Assembly: GCF_017798165.1 (NCBI RefSeq)
Contig: NZ_CP059068.1
Span: forward strand, 620,001-684,000
Source of the DNA: Rhodoferax sp. AJA081-3
GTDB lineage: Bacteria > Pseudomonadota > Gammaproteobacteria > Burkholderiales > Burkholderiaceae_C
DNA length: 64,000 nt
Reading direction: 5' to 3'
Part shown: positions 53,914 to 63,412 of the stretch, piece by piece
How the letters are laid out: every line of letters begins with the position of its first letter
Position numbering within the stretch: the stretch's first letter is position 1
Translations under genes and position numbers: made by a program
The notes under the pieces: generated by a model
What the model saw: only the letters and a program-made list of their open reading frames with translations
The model's database searches: none
What the model was told of the DNA's origin: nothing

Positions 53914-55422
53914 TCAATCTGCCGCCGGGATTTGCGTGATCCACGCACGCAAACGGCCGCTCATGACGAGAGCCTCGTGATCACGATTGGATAACACTGC
54001 CACTACATAACCCTGGTCAACAAATATGGTGAGATCTCCACTGATGCCAGGAAAACCGCCGTTATGGCCCACATCAAGTCCATTAGGGTACGCGCCGATC
54101 TTAAAACCATAGCCATACCCTCGGTCAGATTGATTGGTCCAGAGCCTGGCGCGCGACTCGGGATTAACCAAGTTTCCGACTTGAAGTGCCTGCGCAAATC
54201 GGTGCAGATCACCAACAGTGGAAAACCCGCCGCCCGCAGGGCCACCCTTGATCACATGCATAAAAGTGTTTTCTTTCCAATGCACCTTCTCCCTCGATTC
54301 CGAGGTGTAGCCCATTGCCAGATTCTCAACCGGCTCATCCATGGCGTAGCTGTCGGTATCCTTCATCCCGGCCGGCTTGAAGATATGCTCGCGTACATAG
54401 TCAAAGTATTTTTTGCCACTGGCTTTTTCGATCACCACCCCGAGTAGCAGCATCCCGCTATTGCTGTATTGAAATCTTTGGCCCGGTGGAAAGCTTGGGT
54501 CGTCGCCCTGCAAAAGGGGCTTGAAGTCGTTTACTTCACGGAATAGCTCGCGAGAACTATTTTCAAATTTATCGTTGAAATAACTTCCCAATCCCGAGGT
54601 ATGCGTTAGCAAATGGTGAACCGTGATGCGGTCCGTAATGCGCTTGGGCAGCCAGCTTTTGTCAACATATTTGCTGACCGGATCATCGTAAGAGACCCGC
54701 CCCTGCTCGACCAGCTGCGCGATGGCAACGGCGGTGAACATCTTGTTCATGGAGCCAAGATTGAACTTGGTATCGACGTCGTTCTTCACGTGGTAACGCA
54801 TGCTCGCTTCGCCACATGCTCTCTTGAGCAACACCTGATCGGCGCGCGCAATCAATAAGGCGCCAGAGAACTTGTCGTTTGCACACTCACGGTCCAAACT
54901 GGCATTCACACGTTCCAGCATTTGCACTTCTGTCATTGCCGCCGTGCTGGTGCTCGCAGGCGGGCGGGCATGGTCAAACGCAATGCTCCGGATGCGCGGC
55001 GCGTTGCCGGGATCCATCACAAGTTTTGCAGCCATCCAGCCACCGTGCAGGCGTTCCTTCAACACCACGGTGTTGACCGTGTGTGGCGACCCGCCCGAAT
55101 CCACGGCAGCCCTGACTGAATAGAAATCTACGCCAGAGGAAGACCGAAACGCCTGCATCAATGATGCTGCGCGTGCGTCCAACGCTTTCCCCGTCGCAAC
55201 GGAAGGAGTTAGATAGCGCTCGACAAAGTCATGTGCCACTTTGGGATCGTTGGCGTTGATGGCGGCAATCATCGCGGCCACTTGCTCGCCCAACTTTCCC
55301 TGCGGTGGTTCGGTGATGTCTCGGAAAGCTGGCTTTGCCAAACCCTGCGCGCCAACCGCTGGTGCGAGCAAGCTGGCAAGCGCGATGAGAGTGCACAAAG
55401 TAATGTTTGTTTTTCGTACCAT
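53914..55422 (-). CDS. Secreted serine hydrolase (class C beta-lactamase/penicillin-binding fold)
   Basis: The 502-residue protein has a signal peptide (MVRKTNITLCTLIALASLLAPAVGAQ). An N-terminal domain of about 150 residues that I cannot name is followed by a beta-lactamase-type domain with the SxxK motif GSMNKMF (about 243), the YSNSG tyrosine (about 341) and HNGGFPG in place of the KTG box (about 470). Such enzymes are D-amino peptidases or esterases; true beta-lactamase activity is not implied. It is probably periplasmic. It stands alone between two intergenic stretches. Confidence 0.88.
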   Translation of the reverse strand: MVRKTNITLCTLIALASLLAPAVGAQGLAKPAFRDITEPPQGKLGEQVAAMIAAINANDPKVAHDFVERYLTPSVATGKALDARAASLMQAFRSSSGVDFYSVRAAVDSGGSPHTVNTVVLKERLHGGWMAAKLVMDPGNAPRIRSIAFDHARPPASTSTAAMTEVQMLERVNASLDRECANDKFSGALLIARADQVLLKRACGEASMRYHVKNDVDTKFNLGSMNKMFTAVAIAQLVEQGRVSYDDPVSKYVDKSWLPKRITDRITVHHLLTHTSGLGSYFNDKFENSSRELFREVNDFKPLLQGDDPSFPPGQRFQYSNSGMLLLGVVIEKASGKKYFDYVREHIFKPAGMKDTDSYAMDEPVENLAMGYTSESREKVHWKENTFMHVIKGGPAGGGFSTVGDLHRFAQALQVGNLVNPESRARLWTNQSDRGYGYGFKIGAYPNGLDVGHNGGFPGISGDLTIFVDQGYVVAVLSNRDHEALVMSGRLRAWITQIPAAD

Positions 55423-55692
55423 TGCGGCTCCCTGGGTCCTGACAAGTTCTGCATTCTATGTAGCCATGAATGCTTATTTGCTGTCTTAGTTTTCAGCGCT
55501 GACGCCAAAGCTTCGTGCGGAGACCATAGCTGACTGGACAGTCCATTCTGACCGAGCGCAACCGTCATGCATGCTCCATCAGCGTAGTCCTTGAAGGCGG
55601 TCATCCGCGTTTGACTGCAACTTGGCCCGGTACAGACGAAACTAAGCTGGGTGCCCGAAATGTTGCCAACGCCATCGTTCAATTCAACAGAT
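55423..55692. other. Intergenic region, possible gene remnant
   Basis: The minus strand between about 55,500 and 55,690 reads as protein-like sequence (SVELNDGVGNISGTQLSF, CMTVALGQNG) without a credible start or family. It may be the end of a lost gene. Confidence 0.35.
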
Positions 55693-56181
55693 TTAGCCAA
55701 AGACCCCCTGCCACACCGGCGCAAAAAGCTGCCGCAGGGCCAGCAATAACACCAAGATCAGTGCGGCGAACGCGACCAGCACTATCCACTGCTGCCAGCG
55801 CCGCGGGGTGCGAACCGGAGTCGGCTGCAGACGATCCTCGATATAAGTCTTCAGCATTGCCGCGTTGCGCAGATTGGCCTTGAAGGCGATGTCGAAAACG
55901 TCTCCGAGCACCGGCACCACGCCTACCAGGGCTTCCAGTGCCACATTGCGCAACATCTTGAACAACACACGCTTGGATACGCCCAGGCGTATTGCCTCAA
56001 CCACGACATAAAGCGAGAGTGCAAGACCCAACACGTCGCCTATGCCCGGCAGCAGGCCGATGATGGGGTCCAAGCCGATACGAATCCGCGTCCCGGGCAC
56101 CCGAAAGCGCGCATCCATCAGCGTCGCGTAGCGTTCCAGCCGTGCCAGCGCCGCTTGGTCTCTCAGGTGTTCGTCCGGCAT
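55693..56181 (-). CDS. DUF4112 membrane protein
   Basis: The 162-residue protein has the DUF4112 core: LARLERYATLMDARFRVPGTRIRIGLDPIIGLLPGIGDVLGLALSLYVV, then VPVLGDVFDIAFKANLRNAAML. It ends in one membrane helix (IVLVAFAALILVLLLAL). The family's function is unknown. ATG 56181 is preferred over 56235, which would add 18 residues without a better ribosome site. Confidence 0.85.
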   Translation of the reverse strand: MPDEHLRDQAALARLERYATLMDARFRVPGTRIRIGLDPIIGLLPGIGDVLGLALSLYVVVEAIRLGVSKRVLFKMLRNVALEALVGVVPVLGDVFDIAFKANLRNAAMLKTYIEDRLQPTPVRTPRRWQQWIVLVAFAALILVLLLALRQLFAPVWQGVFG

Positions 56182-56237
56182 AGGGGCCTTGTGTATTTGG
56201 TGAATGAGAATGCTGACACAGCATAACAACACCAAAT

Positions 56238-56292
56238 TGCTACTATTGTTATAGCAGCAACAATAGAAAATACGGGGGCTACAGCCTCATTT
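56238..56292 (-). repeat. Repeat family A, copy 8
   Basis: The copy contains GCTACTATTGTTATAGC, a spacer, then TACGGGGGCTACAGCCTCATTTC. On the minus strand it encodes the MRL end and the TAG stop of the DUF2325 gene. Confidence 0.7.
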
Positions 56293-57517
56293 CATCCAAA
56301 CCAATGGCCGGTACCGCGGCGCCCTGCTCTGTCATCTGCGCCAGCCCCCGCACCAGAGACGATGTGCTGGGGTTCTCTACAAACACGCAGCGTTTGCCGG
56401 TGCGTTTGCAGAAATCCTTCACCTTCCAGTAGGCGTTGTGGCTGATGCAGCCGGTCTGGCAGATCACCAGGTCGGCGGCGGCCAGGCTGGCGTCGAGCAC
56501 GCTCTGGTTGTCTTCCAGCCCGCCGTCGTGGTGGGCAAACCGGCCCCCTACCCGCTCGATCAGGTTGCGGTAGTTGGCGATGTTGCCGGTGCGCCCGCCC
56601 ACACAGAGCACGGTTTTTTGCTTCAGGTACAGCGTCACCGGTGACACACGGGGTGCGCTGCGTTGTGGGGTGTCCGCCAGGGTGGTCTGGGGTGGCTCGG
56701 TATGCAGGGCGTCCAGCGCCTTGGCGGCCGTGGCCAGTTTATGGCGCAGGGCTGCGTTCTGCTCTTCCAGCTCGGCCATGCGTGCGGTCGTCTGGTCCAG
56801 CTTCTTTTGCAAACGTGTACGGGCATCCAGTTGGGGGTTGGAGGCCTTTAGAGTGGTCAGGTCTTCCGTCAGAAAGGCGATGCGGCTTTCCATGCTGATG
56901 TTGTCGGCCTGCACACGCATGTGCTGTGCTGCCAAACGTGCGATCTCGGCCGATTTTTCGGCCAGCAGGCGGGTGCTGCGCTCCTGCACACGCGCCAGCT
57001 CGCGGGCCAGCACCGCGTTTTCGTCGAGCACGGCGCTGAAACGGGCGACATCCAGTCGCGCATTGGCACCGGCCTGGTGTTGCAGCATATGCATGTCGCG
57101 GCACAACACTTCTTGCATGACAGCGTCGCAGCGGGGGTGTACCAGTGCGGCCCAAAAGGCACCGGCCACGTCGCCCCGGCGTATGGCCTGGCTCCACAGG
57201 TCTGCCACATCGCGCACAGTTTTGGCGGTCTTGAAAAGCCGCACGTCGTGCGCGTAGCGCCGTTCCAGCTCGTCGTGCAGGGCTTCGGACAGGCGGTTGC
57301 GGTGCCGGCACTCGGCCACGGCTCCCACATGGATTTCGTAGTCATCGGCCAGGGCCTTGCCGCCGAGCGCCTTGTTGACGATGCTGCGCAGGGTGTCGAG
57401 CGGTATACAAACGCCCACCACCGGGCAGTGGCATTCGTGGCTCAGGTCCCAGAGCCTGCGGCGCCTGGAGCCGATGGTTGCGCTCGCCGGCGCCGGTTTT
57501 GGATTGGATTCACACAC
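56279..57517 (-). CDS. DUF2325 domain protein with coiled coil
   Basis: The 412-residue protein has an N-terminal region with HECHCPVVGVCI, possibly metal binding. A central coiled coil follows (about 155-270: ENAVLARELARVQERSTRLLAEKSAEIARLA and MAELEEQNAALRHKL). The C-terminal DUF2325 domain (about 305-390) has VLCVGGRTGNIANYRNLIERVGGRFAHHDGG and DLVICQTGCISHNAYWKVKDFCKRTGKRCVFV. The family role is not known. The start is GTG 57517 with GGGAGG five bases upstream. Its last codons lie in a family A repeat. Confidence 0.85.
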   Translation of the reverse strand: MCESNPKPAPASATIGSRRRRLWDLSHECHCPVVGVCIPLDTLRSIVNKALGGKALADDYEIHVGAVAECRHRNRLSEALHDELERRYAHDVRLFKTAKTVRDVADLWSQAIRRGDVAGAFWAALVHPRCDAVMQEVLCRDMHMLQHQAGANARLDVARFSAVLDENAVLARELARVQERSTRLLAEKSAEIARLAAQHMRVQADNISMESRIAFLTEDLTTLKASNPQLDARTRLQKKLDQTTARMAELEEQNAALRHKLATAAKALDALHTEPPQTTLADTPQRSAPRVSPVTLYLKQKTVLCVGGRTGNIANYRNLIERVGGRFAHHDGGLEDNQSVLDASLAAADLVICQTGCISHNAYWKVKDFCKRTGKRCVFVENPSTSSLVRGLAQMTEQGAAVPAIGLDEMRL

Positions 57518-57631
57518 ATTAACCTCCCTTTCAACAGCGTGGGGGGTCCGTAGCGGACCCGGACACTGGCTGGCGGGGGCTGGCTGGTGTGGTTTTATCA
57601 GTGCCCTTGGGCGGGCATTATTTGGTCAGAC

Positions 57632-57844
57632 TTACTTGGTCAATATCAGTTTTCCCAATGCCGTCTGGCGCAAACGGTAGACCGTGCCATGGTGCTCAAT
57701 CTCCACCTCCTGGGCGCCAGAGAACAGCGCAGTGCTGGGCATCCGTGCCACACGTGCAGAGGCCGATGGTTTGTGGCCCGCTGAAGAATCCACGGGAGCT
57801 GGCGTCTGTTCGTTATGGCCTGGAACTTTGGGAATAACATTCAT
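57632..57844 (-). CDS. hemP: Hemin uptake protein HemP
   Basis: The 70-residue protein ends with the HemP signature VYRLRQTALGKLILTK, preceded by a variable Pro/Ser-rich part. HemP is a small Fur-controlled protein linked to haem uptake, often next to TonB receptors. ATG 57844 is taken as the start; a longer frame would cross the Fur box at 57857-57878. Confidence 0.85.
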   Translation of the reverse strand: MNVIPKVPGHNEQTPAPVDSSAGHKPSASARVARMPSTALFSGAQEVEIEHHGTVYRLRQTALGKLILTK

Positions 57845-57856
57845 GCAGCAGATTAT

Positions 57857-57878
57857 AAATGCGAATCGTTCGTATTTA
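57857..57878. promoter_or_regulatory. Putative Fur box between hemP and the SEL1 gene
   Basis: The site AATGCGA-ATCGT-TCGTATT (57858-57876) has six of seven arm positions paired. It lies 14 bases before the hemP start and 50 before the SEL1 gene, so it could control both. Confidence 0.6.
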
Positions 57879-57925
57879 AAATACAAAACGCATAATCGCA
57901 CCATTCACCCTGACAGCCCCCCCCC

Positions 57926-58702
57926 ATGCGCCCTCTCACCATTGACCTGCCCCTGTCCAAAGAAGACCTGGACCGCCTGACGCCCGCAGAGTGGCAAACC
58001 GTCATAGGCTCCAACCCCTGCGACGCAGCGCAATGGATGACCCATAGTGCAGCCCTGGGCAATGCCAATGCACAAACGGTGTTGGGCCAGTGGCTGCTGG
58101 ACGGGCATGGCCAGGAGCGTGCGCCGCAGCAGGCTTTTGCCTGGTTTTTGAAAGCGGCCACACAGGGCCAGCCCATGGGCATGAACATGGCCGGCCGCTG
58201 TTTTGAGAACGGCTGGGGCACCGAGCTTGACAACTTTGTGGCCGCCAACTGGTACCGCCAGGCGGCCCACAAGGGCCTGGATGCCGGCATGTACAACTAT
58301 GCCAATGTACTGGCCGCAGGCAAAGGGGTGGCCCAGAACCATGCACACGCCCTGGAGTGGTACCGCAGGGCCGCCGACCTGGGCCATGCCAAGTCCATGA
58401 CCAAGATAGGCCGCTACTACGAGGATGGCCTGGTCGTTGCACGCGACCTGGATGCAGCCTTCTTCTCATACGGCGAAGGTGCACAGGGCGGCGACTTTCG
58501 CGGCCAGTTCAACTACGCCGGCATGCTGGCCGCGCGTGGGCGCATGGAGGAAGCGTTGCACTGGCTGCGCAAGGTGCCGCTTACCGCCACCACCGGTTAC
58601 CGCTTTCAGGCAGGCAAGGAGCTGCTGCAATCGCCCCACCCGGCGTTTCAGGCGATTGGGCAGCAGATGCTGGACAGTTTGACGCCTGCCGCCGTGGCCT
58701 GA
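57926..58702 (+). CDS. SEL1-like (TPR-type) repeat protein
   Basis: The 258-residue protein consists of four to five SEL1-like repeats, e.g. ANAQTVLGQWLLDGHGQERAPQQAFAWFLKAATQG and GMYNYANVLAAGKGVAQNHAHALEWYRRAADLGHAKSMTKIG. There is no signal peptide. Such solenoids are protein-protein scaffolds. It is divergent from hemP across a Fur box and precedes the siderophore receptor, so it may belong to the iron regulon; its partner is unknown. Confidence 0.85.
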   Translation: MRPLTIDLPLSKEDLDRLTPAEWQTVIGSNPCDAAQWMTHSAALGNANAQTVLGQWLLDGHGQERAPQQAFAWFLKAATQGQPMGMNMAGRCFENGWGTELDNFVAANWYRQAAHKGLDAGMYNYANVLAAGKGVAQNHAHALEWYRRAADLGHAKSMTKIGRYYEDGLVVARDLDAAFFSYGEGAQGGDFRGQFNYAGMLAARGRMEEALHWLRKVPLTATTGYRFQAGKELLQSPHPAFQAIGQQMLDSLTPAAVA

Positions 58703-58771
58703 CGGCTGCGGCCGTGACCACCGTGGTCACACATTTCTGCGCCACAGAAAAAAAGTGCAATCGATATCGCT

Positions 58772-58790
58772 AATGACAACGATTCGCATT
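58772..58790 (+). promoter_or_regulatory. Putative Fur box upstream of the TonB receptor
   Basis: The site AATGACA-ACGAT-TCGCATT lies 95 bases before the receptor start. The right arm equals that of the bfd site; the left arm matches at five of seven positions. Confidence 0.55.
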
Positions 58791-58885
58791 TAGAATACTG
58801 CCTGACCATCACAAGCCAGCCACACCGCGTGGGCGTAAGCCAGTTGCGGATTTAGCCAGCCAACAACCCTGACCTAAATCGCACC

Positions 58886-61195
58886 ATGACCCAAAGCCAA
58901 GCATTTAAGCCAAAACACACTCTAGCCCCCGTCGGCACTACATCAAGCGCTACACATTCCGTAGCATACAGCCTGGATGTCAAACACCTGCCCCTGGGTG
59001 CTTTGCTGTTGATGGGTTCGCTGGGCGCCATCGCGCAGACCAGCACACCGGCTGAGACCAAGACGCTCAAGCCCGTGGTGATCAAGGAAACCGCAGTCGC
59101 CCCCGAAGGCAAAGACGGCGTGCGCGCCACCACCTCCGGCATCGGCAAGGTCAACCAGGCCCTGCGCGACATCCCCCAATCTGTGACCGTGGTCACCGAA
59201 AAGCTGGTGGATGACCGCAACCTGGACACGCTGAAAGATGTGTTGCACAACACCGCGGGCGTGACCTTCCTGGCTGCCGAAGGTGGAGAAGAGGACATCC
59301 GCCTGCGCGGCTTCTCGCTGGCGACCAGTGGTGACATTTTTGTGGACGGCATGCGCGACCCGGCCTTCTACGACCGCGACACCTTCAACAACGACCGCAT
59401 CGAACTGCTGCGCGGTTCGGCCTCCATGTTGTTTGGCCGTGGCTCCACAGGCGGTGCGGTCAACCAGGTGTCCAAGGCGCCCCGCGCCATGAACGAAAAC
59501 GAAGTGACCACCACGCTGGGTAACTTCAACTACGCGCGTATCACCGGCGACTTCAACGTGCAGACGGGCGAAAACGCGGCGCTGCGCATCAACGCCATGG
59601 CCACCAAGGCCGACAACAATGGCGCCGGCAGCAGCATCAACAAAAAGGGCCTTGCCGCCGCCTACCGTTTTGGCATTGGCACCGCTGACGAATTTTCCGT
59701 TGGCCTGTACGCCCTGGACAACAACAATGGCATGAACTACGGCCTGCCGTGGATCAGGCCCACGGCCAGCGCGCCCGTGTCGGCCACCACCATCAACGAC
59801 AAGCTGGACCCCAGCGCCTACTTCGGCATGGCCAGCGACTACAGCGCCGGCACCGCCAAATACCTCACCGCCAGCCACCTGCACCGTTTTGACAGCAACA
59901 CAGAGCTGAAGACCGTGCTCCGCAAGGGTGCCTACACGCGCGACCAGCGTGCTGGCACCGTGCGCTTCTGCCAGCGCAGCACCAACGCCACCACCGGCGT
60001 GGTGACCAACCCCGAGTGCCCAACCCTAGCCGTCGCCCTGGACACCTTTGGCCCCAACACCATCCTGACCCGTGGCAACCAGGCCAAGATCCAGAACCTG
60101 GATTCGCTGTACGGCCAGAGCGACTACAGCCAGAAGTTGACCGCTTGGGGCATGAAACACGAGATCCTGGCGGGCCTGGACTTTGCCCGCGAAACCAAGG
60201 ACGTGTTCGCCGCGTCCGGCGTGACCAAACCCAAGACCACGGCAGGTCGCCCGTTTGACGGTGCGTCGCTCAACGAGGCGGCACGCACAACAACCCGCAC
60301 CAGCGCTTTCGAGGCGCAAAACATCGGTGTCTACGCACAGGACATGGTCCAGGTCGCACCCGCATGGAAAGTGCTGGCCGGCCTGCGCTACGACAGCATG
60401 CGTGGCAACTTCGACACGATCAACGCCACTGGCCGGGTCACCGCCAGCTACGCCCAGACCATTGGCGACTGGAGCGAGCGTGTGGGCGTGCTGTACCAGC
60501 CCAACCCCCTGCACTCGTACCACATGTCGTGGGGCACGTCGTTCAATACCTCGGCCGACACCTACTCCTACAGCGCCCTGAGCGCCAACACCGCACCCGA
60601 GCAAAGCCGCAACTTCGAGATCGGCGCCAAGCTGGACACGGCAGACAAACGTTTCACCACGCGCCTGGCGCTGTTCCAGTCCACCAAGTTCAACGAACGC
60701 AACACCGACCCCGATTCGGCGGCCACCGCCTTCCTGCTGTCGGGCAAGCGCCACGCCAGTGGTCTGGAGGTTGACCTGACCGGCCACCTGACACCCCAGT
60801 GGGAGGTGTTTGGCTCTTACATGTGGATGCCCGATGCCGTGATCGACATCGCATCGCCCACCGCGGGCGCGGGTGACCGTGCCGGTGAGCGCCCCGCACT
60901 GACCCCCATCCACAGCGGTACCGTATGGACCACCTACCAGATCAACGGCCAGTGGCGCGTGGGTGCCGGTATCAACTTCCGCGGTGAACAATCGGCCAAC
61001 CGCAACCCCGGCTGGATGGCACCGGCCTACACCACGGTGGACCTGATGACCGAATACACCTTCAACGAAAAGGTGTCGCTCAAGGGCAATGTGACCAACA
61101 TCAACAACGTGTTGTATGCGGACTCCCTGTACTCGGGCCACTACATCCCCGGTTCGGGCCGCAATGCCCAACTGACGCTGAACCTCAAGTTCTAG
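58886..61195 (+). CDS. TonB-dependent siderophore receptor (Fiu-like)
   Basis: This 769-residue outer-membrane receptor has a long N-terminal signal region (hydrophobic [17 protein letters not shown] at about 32-50). The plug domain follows ([84 protein letters not shown]). A ~22-strand barrel ends in an aromatic LNLKF. It resembles catecholate/monomeric siderophore receptors of the Fiu group. It leads an operon with piuC, tonB, exbB and exbD, which supply energy and iron-linked functions. A Fur box precedes it. Confidence 0.92.
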   Translation: MTQSQAFKPKHTLAPVGTTSSATHSVAYSLDVKHLPLGALLLMGSLGAIAQTSTPAETKTLKPVVIKETAVAPEGKDGVRATTSGIGKVNQALRDIPQSVTVVTEKLVDDRNLDTLKDVLHNTAGVTFLAAEGGEEDIRLRGFSLATSGDIFVDGMRDPAFYDRDTFNNDRIELLRGSASMLFGRGSTGGAVNQVSKAPRAMNENEVTTTLGNFNYARITGDFNVQTGENAALRINAMATKADNNGAGSSINKKGLAAAYRFGIGTADEFSVGLYALDNNNGMNYGLPWIRPTASAPVSATTINDKLDPSAYFGMASDYSAGTAKYLTASHLHRFDSNTELKTVLRKGAYTRDQRAGTVRFCQRSTNATTGVVTNPECPTLAVALDTFGPNTILTRGNQAKIQNLDSLYGQSDYSQKLTAWGMKHEILAGLDFARETKDVFAASGVTKPKTTAGRPFDGASLNEAARTTTRTSAFEAQNIGVYAQDMVQVAPAWKVLAGLRYDSMRGNFDTINATGRVTASYAQTIGDWSERVGVLYQPNPLHSYHMSWGTSFNTSADTYSYSALSANTAPEQSRNFEIGAKLDTADKRFTTRLALFQSTKFNERNTDPDSAATAFLLSGKRHASGLEVDLTGHLTPQWEVFGSYMWMPDAVIDIASPTAGAGDRAGERPALTPIHSGTVWTTYQINGQWRVGAGINFRGEQSANRNPGWMAPAYTTVDLMTEYTFNEKVSLKGNVTNINNVLYADSLYSGHYIPGSGRNAQLTLNLKF

Positions 61196-61209
61196 AAACC
61201 AACCACACC

Positions 61210-61893
61210 ATGCTGCTCCATCTACCCAACATACTGACGCCTGAAGAGGTGCAACACGCACAGACGCTGCTCGCCAGTGCGCCCTGGGGCGATGGGCGCA
61301 AAGGTGCGGGCGAGTTGGCGCGCCAGGTCAAGAACAACGAACAGTTGGACCATGACTGCGAGGCCGCGCGCGCCATTCGCACCATGGTGCTGGCTGCTTT
61401 GGACCGCAGCCCTTTGTTCTTCTCGGCCGCCCTGCCCAAACGGGTGTTCCCGCCGCGCCTGAACCGTTATGGCGGTGACAGCAACTACTACGGCAACCAC
61501 ATCGACGGTGCCGTACGTTATATGCCCGAGACCGGACAGCGGGTGCGCACCGATGTCTCGTGCACCCTCTTCTTATCCGACCCCGATAGCTACGATGGGG
61601 GCGAACTCTGCATCGCCGACACCTATGGCGAGCAGTCGGTCAAATTGCCCGCAGGGCATATCGTGCTGTACCCCGGCACCAGCCTGCACCAGGTCAAACC
61701 TGTCACCCGCGGCCACCGCCTGGCCTGCTTCTTCTGGATGGAGAGCATGGTGCGCAGTGACGAACAGCGTCGCCTGCTCTACGAGCTGGACATGAACCTG
61801 CTGGCCCTGCGCCAGCGCCATGGCGATTCTGCCGAAACCACCGCACTCACCGGTGTCTACCACAACCTCCTGCGCATGTGGGCGGATACATAA
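61210..61893 (+). CDS. piuC: PKHD-type Fe(II)/2-oxoglutarate hydroxylase (PiuC)
   Basis: The 227-residue dioxygenase has the iron ligands in [13 protein letters not shown] (HxD) and the distal histidine and 2-oxoglutarate arginine in [18 protein letters not shown]. PiuC-type genes usually stand beside Fiu/PiuA receptors, as here (14 bases after the receptor stop). The substrate is unknown; a role in handling imported siderophore is inferred from context. Length is standard for the family. Confidence 0.92.
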   Translation: MLLHLPNILTPEEVQHAQTLLASAPWGDGRKGAGELARQVKNNEQLDHDCEAARAIRTMVLAALDRSPLFFSAALPKRVFPPRLNRYGGDSNYYGNHIDGAVRYMPETGQRVRTDVSCTLFLSDPDSYDGGELCIADTYGEQSVKLPAGHIVLYPGTSLHQVKPVTRGHRLACFFWMESMVRSDEQRRLLYELDMNLLALRQRHGDSAETTALTGVYHNLLRMWADT

Positions 61894-61907
61894 ACGACAA
61901 CACGAAG

Positions 61908-62552
61908 ATGAGCCGAAATTTACGAATCGTTGGGATCGTGCTGCTGTTGCACGTGGGTGCCTTGTGGGCGCTGCAAGCCGGCCTTTTGCGCCGGGTGGTG
62001 GAAGTGTTTGTACCGGCCCAGGTGCTGGTGGAGATGCACACACCCCAGGAAGACAAACCCGCGCCACCGCCCCCTGTACCAACACCCATCAAGACCCGGC
62101 AGACACCGGTCACGCCGCCCACCCCTTTGGCGGTGACGACACCCACACCACAGCCATCGGAGATCACGCTGGCACCGGTGGACCCGTCCCCACCGGTCAC
62201 CGCCGCTGTAAAAGCGTCCAGCAATGCCACGGCAACTGCGACCACAGCAGCACCCCCGGCACCCCCCAAGGTGGAGCTGCCGTCCAGCGACGCCGACTAC
62301 CTGAACAACCCATTTCCGCCCTACCCTGCATTAAGCAAACGCATGGGTGAACAGGGCAAGGTCATTATCCGCACCCTGATTGGTGCAGACGGCACGGCGC
62401 AAGACGCCAGCGTCTTCAAATCCAGCGGTTTTGACCGCCTGGACCAGGCCGCACTGGCCACTGCTCGCAAATGGCGCTACGTGCCCGGCAAACGTGCCGG
62501 CGTGGCCGAGGCCATGTGGTTCAACGTGCCATTTACCTTTGTTTTGGAGTAA
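61908..62552 (+). CDS. tonB: Energy transducer TonB
   Basis: The 214-residue protein has an N-terminal membrane anchor (IVGIVLLLHVGALWALQAGLL). A Pro/Thr-rich periplasmic spacer (about 45-125) follows, then the C-terminal TonB domain YPALSKRMGEQGKVIIRTLIGADG with LDQAALATARKWRYVPGKRAG. It links proton motive force from ExbB/ExbD to the receptor. ATG 61908 is chosen; ATG 61878 inside piuC would add ten residues. Confidence 0.93.
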   Translation: MSRNLRIVGIVLLLHVGALWALQAGLLRRVVEVFVPAQVLVEMHTPQEDKPAPPPPVPTPIKTRQTPVTPPTPLAVTTPTPQPSEITLAPVDPSPPVTAAVKASSNATATATTAAPPAPPKVELPSSDADYLNNPFPPYPALSKRMGEQGKVIIRTLIGADGTAQDASVFKSSGFDRLDQAALATARKWRYVPGKRAGVAEAMWFNVPFTFVLE

Positions 62553-62602
62553 CCAACCGCCTCTGGTTGGCCCCGCAGCTTTCTTTTTTTAGTGGAGTAT
62601 TT

Positions 62603-63319
62603 ATGGATTCGCAACTCGGATTAGTCGCCGTCTGGGCCCAAGGGGACTGGATCATCAAGTCAGTGGCCGTGCTGCTGCTGGGCATGTCCTTTGCCTCGTG
62701 GGTTGTCATCCTGATCAAGGCGCTGGACATCTTCAAGTACAAGTCTTTGGCCAAACGCACCGAAAACTTCTGGCACAGCGCAGCCTTTGCCGACGGTGTA
62801 GCCGAACTGGGCCCACAAGACGGCAACCCCTTTGTGCAACTGGCCCAAGCCGGGCGCGAAGCCACGGCCCACCACCGCCACACCCAGACCCAGTTGCACG
62901 ACACGCTGGACGTCAGCGACTGGATCAGCCGCACCCTGCGCAACTCCATCGACGACAGCACGGCGCGTTTCCAGAGCGGCCTGGCCATCCTGGCATCGGT
63001 GGGCTCCACAGCCCCCTTTGTCGGTCTGTTTGGCACAGTCTGGGGCATTTACCACGCGCTGGTGGGCATTGGTGCATCCGGCCAGGCCACCATCGACAAG
63101 GTCGCAGGTCCTATCGGCGAGGCGCTGATCATGACCGCCCTGGGTCTGGCCGTGGCCATCCCCGCGGTGCTGGGCTACAACGCCCTGGTGCGGGGCAACA
63201 AATCCATCCTGACCAAGCTCAACCGCTTTGCGCACGACCTGCACGCCTACTTTGTGACCGGCGCCCGCGTCGGCAACAACCCGGCCGACGGCAAGATCAT
63301 TGCCATGAAGAAAGCCTAA
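62603..63319 (+). CDS. exbB: Proton channel subunit ExbB
   Basis: The 238-residue protein has three membrane helices (about 19-40, 125-150, 170-195) and the MotA/TolQ/ExbB motif, with ASVGSTAPFVGLFGTVWGIYHALVGIG and GPIGEALIMTALGLAVAIPAVLGYN. It forms the inner-membrane proton channel with ExbD that drives TonB. ATG 62603 follows TGGAG; longer frames start inside tonB. It lies about 50 bases after tonB. Confidence 0.95.
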   Translation: MDSQLGLVAVWAQGDWIIKSVAVLLLGMSFASWVVILIKALDIFKYKSLAKRTENFWHSAAFADGVAELGPQDGNPFVQLAQAGREATAHHRHTQTQLHDTLDVSDWISRTLRNSIDDSTARFQSGLAILASVGSTAPFVGLFGTVWGIYHALVGIGASGQATIDKVAGPIGEALIMTALGLAVAIPAVLGYNALVRGNKSILTKLNRFAHDLHAYFVTGARVGNNPADGKIIAMKKA

Positions 63320-63332
63320 GGGAAAATATGTA

Positions 63333-63412
63333 CCACCCCCACGCTCACATTTGTTCGCTGCCCCCCGAGGGGGCGCATGCCTCCCTAGAGGCGGCTCGTC
63401 GGGAGGCATAAC
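63333..63412 (+). repeat. Repeat family B, copy 1, between exbB and exbD
   Basis: The copy contains CCCCCACGCTC and TCGCTGCCCCCCGAGGG, shared with 63839-63935. A GCCTCCC/GGGAGGC hairpin whose right arm supplies the ribosome site before exbD is also present. Confidence 0.65.
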
